From positions 1-21,168 of the forward strand of contig JANBQS010000320.1 of assembly GCA_027577415.1 (NCBI GenBank): DNA of 21,168 nucleotides, written 5' to 3'. The notes beneath the pieces were generated by a model. That model saw nothing but the letters and a program-made list of their open reading frames with translations, made no database searches and had not been told where the DNA came from. The position numbers and the translations under genes were made by a program. The DNA is from Coemansia sp. RSA 922. Its lineage: Eukaryota; Kickxellomycota; Kickxellomycetes; Kickxellales; Kickxellaceae. Positions 1 through 7,760 of this stretch are shown here, piece by piece. The first letter of the stretch is position 1. Every line of letters starts with the position of its first letter.

Positions 1-14
1 CAATTCTCTCACTA

Positions 15-1208
15 CTATGAAATTTCTGGATACTCTTTAGATATTTGGACATTTGCACAGATGTGCTTGACCCTCACAGCCAGTGGTATAAAGGCAAACG
101 CACCTACTTGGTAGTAGATTGGAAGTATTGTTGCCATAGTACCAAACATATCGGATATTATATCTTGAAACGATATGATTCTATTAGCCAAGTTCTTAAC
201 CTTTTCATACTGATACCTTCCAAACACGTTTGATAACCCGGAATAAATTAGTGGCTGACGCTCTAGCCCTATCACCAACGAGTCACTTACCCTGCACTTC
301 TCCTTCAGCACATAGTTTGCCAAATGGCCCCTTTGAATGGCCAATACTTCAATCAATAGCATACCAACAGCCGCCATACATGCCTTGTAGTAGGCAGGAT
401 TATCCGGCGAATCAAGACAATAGTAAACATATCCATTCAGCATAGTTCTGAGTACAGGTAGCAATTGAAACAACATTCCAGCGAGATGTATAGGAATCAT
501 AGGCTTCCAAGTCATGCGAATGATTGCACAAATGATAAACAACGGCTCATTAGTGTTGATACTCAACTCTGCATAGGCATATTGCAGCTGGTATCTCTCA
601 GGTAGTGGCCACAGATCTTCTAGTGTTAGCTTGCGCAGCTTTTGCAAAGAGCTGAGTTGGCGCAATTGGGCAAAGGAAATGTCGCTCATAATTGATCTCA
701 GTTGGATTTGACCTGAAAGGTTGAGGTTGGCCAAAACAAGGTAAATGTGGAGCAAGACACAGAGGGATCTAGTCAGTGGATTGGCACTGCTGCAAAGCAG
801 GCGGTAGATACCAAGGGCACTGGCAATCTGAAAAAGTGCGTGTCCTGAAGGATGGGCAGCCAAAAAGAGCAGAGCAAAAGAAGAAACTTGATTGAGTATT
901 ATAGCCCACCCAGAATAATGGCTAGCAGCGAGGATGACTAGCAAGGCACTGGCGATATGCAAGAAGGGGCTGACAAGCAGCATGTGTGAGATGCGCTTGT
1001 CCCTAATTGCAAAGTACATTGCTGAAAAAGCTATAGTGGCGTCAGCAATAGGGTAGACCAGAGTGCTCAGCAGAGCAAAGGCATGTGACAAGGAATCAAA
1101 AAGTATCATTTCTGGTTGAAATTGGCAAACAGTTAGTGTTGAAAAAAAAAATAAGCAGAAAAAATGAGAATTCTGGACAGGAGTAAATGCTGGAGAGGCG
1201 AATAGCAT
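15..1208 (-). CDS. ABC transporter subfamily C-like protein, N-terminal part
   Basis: The translation resembles the start of an ABCC (MRP/YCF1-type) exporter. Residues about 34-165 form four or five hydrophobic segments like TMD0. A linker with LEDLWPLPERYQ matches the ABCC 'EDLW-L' motif before TMD1. The first TMD1 helices follow, including RVSDSLVIGLERQ and KVKNLANRIISFQDIISD, which correspond to the family's coupling-helix regions. No nucleotide-binding domain is present. The frame closes with TAG at 15-17, far short of a full ABCC protein (usually over 1,200 residues). Either an intron starts near the left edge (a GTGAGG donor candidate reads leftward from position 77 on the minus strand) or the gene is truncated. 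The first ATG is at 1208, but the first 33 codons are phenylalanine-rich and look like leader, so M34 (ATG at 1109) may be the true start. The family is fairly sure; the gene end is not. Confidence 0.6.
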   Translation of the reverse strand: MLFASPAFTPVQNSHFFCLFFFSTLTVCQFQPEMILFDSLSHAFALLSTLVYPIADATIAFSAMYFAIRDKRISHMLLVSPFLHIASALLVILAASHYSGWAIILNQVSSFALLFLAAHPSGHALFQIASALGIYRLLCSSANPLTRSLCVLLHIYLVLANLNLSGQIQLRSIMSDISFAQLRQLSSLQKLRKLTLEDLWPLPERYQLQYAYAELSINTNEPLFIICAIIRMTWKPMIPIHLAGMLFQLLPVLRTMLNGYVYYCLDSPDNPAYYKACMAAVGMLLIEVLAIQRGHLANYVLKEKCRVSDSLVIGLERQPLIYSGLSNVFGRYQYEKVKNLANRIISFQDIISDMFGTMATILPIYYQVGAFAFIPLAVRVKHICANVQISKEYPEIS

Positions 1209-1672
1209 TTTTCAAAAAAGAAATGTGGGCGCTGCTCCAATCCTTAAAGAAAAAGCATGCTGGCCATGGCCGCAGCTCAGTCAACCTTTTTTGCAGATTT
1301 CTTTGAGTGTGCTTTGGATGTTTTGAAAAAAAGGAAGCAAAGAAAGCAAAAGAACCGCAGTATCCTTTGAAAAATAGCGGACAAAGAAAACAAAATCTCT
1401 GATAGATTGAAAAGCAATCTATTGGAGGCTTCAAGATTGATTGCGCTTGAATTGCTTACTAGTGCTATGACGTAGGCCTAGAATCTCAAAGCAAGGATGC
1501 TGGGGAAGAAAAGTTGGGCATTCCTCTTTTTTTTCCCTTCAACTGCCCTATTTAAGAGATGTGTTCCGCTCCTCCAAAAATTTTCCTACTTTTTATTTCC
1601 AAACAATTATCATTCCCTACCTCCATATTCTTACCAAGTGCATATTATTTAGATTACTATTACTGTCTGAAC
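1209..1672. promoter_or_regulatory. Divergent intergenic region with TATA-like box
   Basis: This lies between the minus-strand transporter gene and the plus-strand small gene. A TATTTAAG box at 1549-1556 sits about 117 bases upstream of the ATG at 1673. It is followed by a pyrimidine-rich leader, as in fungal promoters. A TGACGT half-CRE lies near 1467-1474. Open frames here have no good start and no family resemblance, so I treat them as chance. Confidence 0.4.
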
Positions 1673-1984
1673 ATGGATACATCTAGCATCCCTATTTACA
1701 AGTTTATTGTTGGGAAATCTCCAACTTTCTCCAAAGTAGGCGAAGTGGTGGTAAGAAATGCTATACATTTCAGCTTAGTAAGATGTGATGTCAAAAAAGA
1801 TAGTGATGTTGACACGGCAACCAAAAGGATTCCATTTCATCATTTTGTAGAAAACAAACATATTAGTCCCAGTAATACTAGTGAACTACCTTCCCCCATC
1901 CCCAAGGACTATGTTATTATTGCAATGAACAGTGAGTTACATGATTTTTGGGGTTATATTATAAATAAAAAATTACTGATCTAA
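1673..1984 (+). CDS. Small orphan protein, possibly spliced
   Basis: I do not recognise this protein. The unspliced frame from ATG 1673 gives 103 residues starting MDTSSIPIYKF. It has no signal peptide or membrane segment. The start was preferred to the ATG at 1559 because 1559-1672 is pyrimidine-rich leader just after a TATA-like box. A good intron may cut the 3' end: donor GTGAGT at 1932, branch-like CTAAC at 1981-1985 and acceptor AG at 2007, with further AGs at 2012 and 2017. Splicing to 2007 gives a C-terminus starting IQFSYE and a stop at 2052-2054 (101 residues). Splicing to 2017 gives an ending MSLVVDLSDMNN and a TAG stop a little later. Coding status rests on the promoter, the open frame and the splice signals, not on homology. 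Confidence 0.4.
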   Translation: MDTSSIPIYKFIVGKSPTFSKVGEVVVRNAIHFSLVRCDVKKDSDVDTATKRIPFHHFVENKHISPSNTSELPSPIPKDYVIIAMNSELHDFWGYIINKKLLI

Positions 1985-2054
1985 CTGATGATGGCTGGCT
2001 TAAACAGTACAGTTTAGTTATGAGTCTTGTAGTAGACTTGTCAGATATGAATAA

Positions 2055-2754
2055 TATGGAACAACAGAATTAGGACAGCATAGATGATATCAAGGACTAT
2101 GGTAAACTAAAAACATGACAGGTTCTGTTGTAGTATTTATATGCTCACCCATCCCGCATCTAGGCTAGGGATTGGGGAATGTTTTGCAATCTTGCTTGAA
2201 ATACTATTCATTTAAACGACTCATGTATCAGGATTAGTGTTGCTGCAGCAACCATTGTAAAGTGTTGATGATGAAGTTATTGTACTGGAGTCCTGTATGG
2301 GCACAGCAAATGGTCCTTGGCACTGGTGACTGCTCTGGGCCTTGACTAATCTAAAGGCATAGCCTAACTGTCACATAGCAGTCACATGTGACACCACATG
2401 AGACACTGATTGTCTGTGATAATCATAGTATTATTCGTTAGCATTTAAATGTTTGTCCTGCTCAGCATTAGGCTGGAGGTCAGAGAGTTTCTTCCTTTGT
2501 TTTAGAATTTATTGTATAGCAATTTAAAACTGCCCTTGTAACAATACCCCTGTAACGTCTCTTTGAAACTTTAAAGATAAATAATTACCAATCTAAACAA
2601 GTTTATTTAGAAAAATGTCGTATATGTTAAAAAAAAAAATGTAGAGGTCATTAAAAAGAGTGCTAGTAGATGATGCTGGGAAGCATGCCTTGTTAGACAC
2701 TGAGGCCGATAATGGAACATTGTGCTACACAGTCAAGCCAGAAACCTAAATCGG
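2055..2754. other. AT-rich intergenic stretch, no gene seen
   Basis: All six frames are short and broken. A perfect 12-base palindrome, GTCACATGTGAC, lies at 2381-2392 and contains an E-box-like CACATGTG core. A plus-strand open stretch near 2645-2750 reads as plausible protein (KHALLDTEADNGTLCY) but lacks an ATG and is only about 34 codons, so I do not call it. Confidence 0.5.
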
Positions 2755-3093
2755 TCAAATAAGGTTTATAAGTGGGCCTATATCATTATCCATGTATACT
2801 ACGACAGTTGGTGATAATTGTGATATGTGCGTTGGGGCTGGGATAGTATTGTTAGCAGGAACGGCAGATGAAACCCAATGTACTCTCCATGTACTGTTAT
2901 CAATCTTCTCACTAGTAAAATAAACTGAGCTATTACCCACCTCCACTGTACAGTCAAAATCACGTTGATTATCAAAATGCAAAGTAATAGGGGCATTGCT
3001 AACAAAATCAGAAATGGCTTGAATTATTTGGTGAGGTGAAGCATAAGTGGCTTGTCCCATGCCAGTTCCAAATGGTACGTTGCTGTCGGCCAT
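2755..3093 (-). CDS. Small orphan protein, 112 residues
   Basis: I do not recognise this protein. It begins MADSNVPFGTGMGQ and ends NDIGPLINLI. It has no membrane helix or signal peptide, is rich in N, S, T and V, and looks like a small soluble beta-rich protein. The ATG at 3093 is the only good start: an in-frame TTG codon lies five codons upstream, and the context before the ATG is TTCAAAC. A TATAAAAAG box (minus strand, 3192-3200) sits about 100 bases upstream, the spacing expected of a fungal promoter, which supports a real transcribed gene. It is convergent with the small gene at 1673. The function is unknown. Confidence 0.5.
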   Translation of the reverse strand: MADSNVPFGTGMGQATYASPHQIIQAISDFVSNAPITLHFDNQRDFDCTVEVGNSSVYFTSEKIDNSTWRVHWVSSAVPANNTIPAPTHISQLSPTVVVYMDNDIGPLINLI

Positions 3094-4481
3094 GTTTGAT
3101 TGAATCAAGTGTTATGCTGTTAGTAGTGTTGTAAGAGTGAGTTGGATGTGGTGAAGAATATTTTGTTGTTTTGTCCTTGGCCGAACCCTTGCTTTTTATA
3201 CCCGGTTGAGCAATGGGAAGAAAAAATGTTTGCCCAAAGGAGGGGGCAATTCTCTTCGTCGAGAGAGCTTCATTGGTTTGCCTGAATGCACCTACTCCAC
3301 TGAGAAGTCTCGCCTTTCTTTCTTGTCCTATGGTGTAAGACTTAAGGCTAAACAGCAGCTTTGTAGGGCTTCTTTCTGAGCCAGCTATTCTTGCTCAAGA
3401 GGTGCGAAGCTTACTGCTAAATCGAGGCATTGTTGCGCTTTTTATAAAGAGCTTCCTTCTTTTTTTCTTTTGGCCACGAGACTTGTTGCCCAATTGGCGC
3501 CTTGTTGCTATTCTTTCCAAAGGCTCCTCTTTTGCCTGCTCTTTGTGGCATTCAACAGTTCGTTATAGTGCAACAACCTTTTTTTTTACTACTTTTGTGC
3601 TTTCCGTATTTGTGCTTTTGCCATGAGACTTTGTGCTGGGATGTTGCCATCCTGGATAGTTTCCTCCAAGGCGTTCTTTCTATGCTTTACCTACGAAACT
3701 TGCATGTTCAAGCTCTACTTTTCCGTCCTTTTATGTGTCTGTACCCATCTTAACCTGTTTGGATATAGAGTAGCAGCATTGAGTAGATTGAATATATGGC
3801 GGTTGTGAGTAAAAGCCAACTGGACAGTCATCTTCCCGATCCTGCATAGGAGGAAACCATACAGTAACCGGCATAAATGCCTGCATATTTTTTATTTTGA
3901 CTACCAGCTTCAGTACCTCCCCCACATCCTGCCTATGTCTCTGGGACTAATTATTTTGGATAGTTACCAATTGGTGTTACAGCTGTAGGTTTGGAGTATG
4001 CGAGTTGTTAGCGGCTAACGCCTATGTTCACCAGTCCTTACGTCTTTGTGTTTTAGTAAAAAAAAAAAAGTAATAAAGATAAAAGGTGATTGCCTAACTA
4101 CTCTACGGCTGCTGGTGTGCGGCCCCTTATATAGCAGTAAACGGTTCGTGGGAACAATAACGGCGCTACTGCTTGTGATCGGGGCGCCGTTGATCATAGC
4201 CGTAGAAATTAGGCCAAAACAAAATGTCGGATTTTGCTGCTGAGCGTCGAAATCCTACATCTGATATTTTCCGTAGCCATTGTGCAATTACAGAAGCAAT
4301 TGCGAATGTCGTGTAGATGCATTCATGAAATAACCAGATGAACACAGGCGATGTAGATCGCAGGTTGCACTAGTGATTCTAGTGTCATTCACAAGGAGGA
4401 AAGCTCATGCCCCCCCCCCCAAGACAAGCCGTCTTGACATATCAAGGATCCACTTGGTGTCAGAGTGGGAATTTGTAAACA
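3094..4481. other. Gene-poor 1.4-kb region with possible coding relics
   Basis: No convincing gene lies here. Pyrimidine-rich plus-strand open frames at 3402-3808 lack plausible protein composition. A minus-strand frame at 3731-3958 reads like protein (PVTVWFPPMQDREDDC, then GFYSQPPYIQST) but has a stop just upstream and no start, so it may be a relic or a 3' exon. A plus-strand TATATAG at 4128-4134 precedes a 30-codon ORF at 4224-4316 whose ATG has a good AAAACAAA context. Inverted repeats AACGGCGC/GCGCCGTT flank about 4156-4190. A run of 11 C lies at 4410-4420. Confidence 0.4.
3192..3200 (-). promoter_or_regulatory. TATA box of the small gene at 2755-3093
   Basis: TATAAAAAG reads on the minus strand about 100 bases upstream of the ATG at 3093. 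It is followed by a C/A-rich leader with few G residues. Confidence 0.5.
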
Positions 4482-4485
4482 ATGC
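4482..4485 (+). CDS. Candidate four-base first coding exon of the FunK1 gene
   Basis: ATGC with A at -3 is directly followed by GTGAGT. Removing 4486-4715 joins C to AT ACA, in frame with the FunK1 reading frame (start MHTYSTTSKV). The acceptor at 4715 follows a pyrimidine-rich tract. An alternative acceptor at 4739 is also in frame. This is inferred; no transcript was available. Confidence 0.35.
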
Positions 4486-4715
4486 GTGAGTACTGATATT
4501 TTCTCGCAGATCCCCATCTTGGTGCCAATGTAGGTGGAGATGTGGACACCACGAATCAGAGTTGTATCTAAGGCTGCATCGGCTCCATCACACTCATGAA
4601 GTACTTTTATGACGCCTGTTTCTCGTGCTCGCTTTTTTTCCTTGCAACATTTCTTCTCAACTCACATTCTCTACTCTATTGCCATTTTGACCTTACTACT
4701 ATCTCGTTACCATAG

Positions 4716-6787
4716 ATACATACTCGACAACCAGCAAAGTGGACTTGAAGTCTGGCCCAGCGAGTGGTGCCGCTACTGTCGCACCAGACTACAGTGTGTT
4801 AGCTGGTGAAAACTTTGGCTTCAGCGTGATGCCGGGCATTCGCGACGACAGCCTCAATCTGCTAATACAGTTCATCTTGCGTCGTAACTGCGATGCCGTG
4901 AGCCAGTTAGCCTCTCCTAGCGATCCAGTTCTCAGTGTGGTGGCCCACAGACTTGCTGATAACATCGCTAGCGATTTGGAGACTCGCCTGCTGGTGGCAG
5001 CTATGCGCAGAGTACAACTTGGTGATCCGCAGGAAAAAGAGAAGGATAACGATCCTCTGGACGCCTGGGCCGCAGACATCTTGGCATGGGCCGGTGTTCC
5101 AGCGCCAGCTAATAGCGTAGACAGCCAGCCTAGCGATGACAGCAAGTACAGTGACGACTCGGAGCCAACGGTTTGGGAGGCGGACAAAATCGCTCTTTGC
5201 TATGAGTCGTTCATGCTATTTGTTGCGCATCACGTCAAGGAGTACTTTGGCGATGGGACTCTCAATAGGGGTTTCAAGCCAGAGGAATGTCGGCTGATAC
5301 TGCCCATCAACAAGGACAGGGGGGCGGAGCGTCCTGACGTCAATTCATCTGATGATGTCGACCCTACGGACTTTGCCACTGTCGAGTGTGGTATGTTTCC
5401 AGTCTTCAGCAGCGTGGAAAAGCAAGCGGCGCTAGCTCCTCATCTTTTCGTCGCCAACATGGAGATAGCAAGGGATCAGGATGACCGTAATATGACCGAG
5501 CGCGTGCTAGCTGCAAAAATGCAGGACCTATTTTTCGACCAGCACAACCGCCGGTTTGCCTGGGGACTGGTCACCACCTCTCGCACTATTTACGCGTATG
5601 TATTTGGCCCCGACGATATCTGGGCGTCGACTGCGATGGACATCTTTAGCGCTGAGGGACGTTTGGCGTTTATCTCGCTACTAGTCGATTGGTCGCTGTG
5701 CTCCGTCGACCGTCTTGGATTTGACCCGAGCATCAGATACGTTGTTGACAGAGGCAGCGGTGGTCCCTATCTCGAGATCGACGTTCATGAGGTGGACGAA
5801 AGCACTGGTCGAGTGGACAGGCGCATGTACTTCAGCCAGCGCTGTGTTGGAGCAGCAGATGGTATTTTTGGGCGCCACGCCAGATACTTTGCTGCGTCTA
5901 ATAGTCCCGAGTCGATGGACAGGCCGGGATTTTTAATCAAGGATGTGTGGACGACTACAGACAGTGGATCCGCGGATGATGCACGTGAAAGATCATTCCT
6001 CGATGTCCTACACGCTGAGTTTGACAAATCCAACGAGTTTAGCGGTCGCTTCTCCCGGCTTGTAAGCGCTGGGCCTGTGTGCATCCGCCAAGGAGGAACT
6101 ACTTTCGTCATCGACTCGACCAACGCGGCCTTCGAGGCACTGCCATATGCCAGCCAAGCCCGCCAGCACACTCGCAGAGTGACTCATTGGGTTGGGAACA
6201 TGATTTCTGAGGCAGACAACCAGAGCCAAGTCGCTGCTGCGGTTGCTGATGCCATGACAGCACTCGTGGCGGCGTACTCCAAGTGCAGGATCCTTCATGG
6301 CAACATCAGCGGCCAAGCCATTTTGATCCAGCTGACGGCAGATGGAGTGAAGGGAGTACTGGCCGAATTCGACTATGCCTGCTATTTTGGCGATCTTGAA
6401 ACTGAAACGCCGGAGCTCATGATATTCCAGTCCATCCTCAGCTTGGAGGGTGTAAGACCTATCCGTTCGCACCTTGACGATTTGGAGTCCTTGCTGTACC
6501 TCGTGTGCTGGCTGGGCACCTTTGGCGTTAACAAAAAGGAGCGGAAGGAATATGCCGCAAGATACGCCGCCGAGCGCAAGAAGATGCTGCCTATCATGCA
6601 CTGGAACCTAGGCACCGCTGCCGAAAGCGCTGATCATAAGCGCAACCACATGGATACAGCGCTTGACTTTGAGACTAATATTCTGTCCAACATGCGCGAC
6701 GGTCCATTGCGCGATCTGGCACGGGATATGCACAAGGCGCTGTTCCTTCACCCGGCCTGCTCCGGAGCCAAGAAGACTGCCTATTGA
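4716..6787 (+). CDS. FunK1-type fungal protein kinase family member, probably a pseudokinase
   Basis: The C-terminal half matches the fungal FunK1 kinase family. A beta-3 lysine segment FLIKDVW is present (Lys codon 5939-5941). Further on come HGNISGQAILI (from 6296) in place of the usual HRDIS-GNI loop, AEFD (from 6362) in place of DFD/DFG, and HLDDLESLLYLVCW (from 6470), a FunK1 signature. The catalytic Asp and the metal-binding Asn of the loop, and the DFG Asp, are replaced by Asn, Ala and Glu, so phosphotransfer is unlikely. The frame is open from 4691, but its first ATG is at 4829. I favour a short first exon, ATGC at 4482-4485, with a GTGAGT donor at 4486 and an acceptor CCATAG ending 4715, which restores the frame and gives about 691 residues. 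The alternative is a start at 4829. There are no internal stops. Confidence 0.75.
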
Positions 6788-7163
6788 GCGGTGGGAGACA
6801 CAGGCACGCCTGTCGCACTACGCCAGGTCTTGGCATCATTTGATTTTAGCTCCTCACATCATATCCTCTTTGTTTGAATAAGACTAGCTCTTTGGATTGA
6901 GCAATTGATATTGACATATCTGCCAGTATAATTTCCAGCACCAATATATCGGATCCAGGAGAAAGAGGCGGTCTGAAAGTGCTTCGATATACAACATGAA
7001 AAAAAAAACTGTCGCAAAGCTGAAAAAAGACGAATATCTCAATGCATGTGAGCCCATACAGGATCCGGATGTAGCCAACACGATCACCAGCTAGCCTATT
7101 TGTGGACCCAAGGCGGCATTGACTACCACTTTCACATCCATTATATTTTATTTTCATGTCGCT
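6788..7163. other. Intergenic region between FunK1 and Oca-like genes
   Basis: This is a tandem spacer holding the 3' flank of the kinase-like gene and the promoter of the next gene. A TATATTTTA element lies about 25 bases before the ATG at 7164. There is no clear AATAAA and no further gene. Confidence 0.4.
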
Positions 7164-7760
7164 ATGAAGGAGCTACCGGACTACTTTGTGCAAGTTCCAG
7201 AGGCGTTTGCTCTTGTCGAAGAGGGCGTGTACCGATGCAGCGGCGTACTGACAGCCGAGCAAATAAAGTACTTGGACACACTAGGACTTAAAACCGTTCT
7301 TATCCTTTCCGTTGAAGGTCCCTCGCGAGCGTTTTCGCAGTACATAAAAACCAAGGGAATCAAGCGAGCGCACCTGGGCATGACACGGTGGCAGTCGAAT
7401 TTAGGCTGGAAGCCCGTCAGCGAGGAGCTAATCAAAGAAGGGTTGGAGTGTATTCTGAAGCGAGACTGTCACCCGCTTTTGATCGTGTGCTCGTCTGGCG
7501 TGCGCGAGACAGGAACATTGGTTGGATGCTTGCGCAAGCTGCAGCATTGGAACTTTAACTCTATCGTCTACGAGTATCGCAGTTTTGCTGGTGGGAAGGG
7601 CAAATACACTCATGAACTTTTTATTGAGCTGTTTGACACGGATTTGGTCACGCTGCCGGCCACGTTGCCAAAGTGGTTCGTCGAGGGCCAGAACATGTGG
7701 GCGCAAGAACAGCAGCAGCGCTTTGACGAACTACATGGTGCAAAGCACATAGTGTCGTAG
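7164..7760 (+). CDS. Oca/Siw14-family tyrosine-phosphatase-like protein, catalytic arginine lost
   Basis: This is a 198-residue member of the fungal Oca/Siw14 (atypical dual-specificity phosphatase) family. In Siw14, members cleave inositol pyrophosphates; other Oca proteins act in a complex with it. The N-terminal block PDYFVQVPEAFALVEEGVYR and the mid-block LGLKTVLILSVEGPS are typical, and so is the segment after the active site (LVGCLRKLQHWNFNSIVYEY). The P-loop reads IVCSSGVRETG: the nucleophile Cys is present, but the +6 position that should be Arg in CX5R is Glu, with an Arg one place early, and the preceding His is Val. It is therefore probably inactive, like a regulatory Oca2/Oca4-type subunit. 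ATG 7164 is the only in-frame ATG before the domain. The gene runs in tandem with the FunK1 gene. Confidence 0.8.
   Translation: MKELPDYFVQVPEAFALVEEGVYRCSGVLTAEQIKYLDTLGLKTVLILSVEGPSRAFSQYIKTKGIKRAHLGMTRWQSNLGWKPVSEELIKEGLECILKRDCHPLLIVCSSGVRETGTLVGCLRKLQHWNFNSIVYEYRSFAGGKGKYTHELFIELFDTDLVTLPATLPKWFVEGQNMWAQEQQQRFDELHGAKHIVS

Noticed and set aside
1096..1434. Minus-strand frame of 112 codons upstream of the transporter gene
   Set aside because: It starts at TTG, is Phe/Lys-rich from T- and A-runs, and overlaps the transporter in another frame.
2645..2750. Plus-strand protein-like stretch of about 34 codons
   Set aside because: It has no ATG, is within chance length, and overlaps the 3' flank of the minus-strand small gene.
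4410..4420. Run of 11 C
   Set aside because: It is a simple homopolymer that may be a length artefact, with no feature attached.
4449..4475. TTGGTGTCAGAGTGGGA resembling a retrotransposon primer-binding site (TGGTATCAGAGC)
   Set aside because: No long terminal repeat ends, gag or pol reading frames are found nearby, and the match is imperfect.
4486..4509. A 24-base intron GTGAGT to CGCAG
   Set aside because: It is too short for a fungal spliceosome, and the joined frame soon meets a stop.
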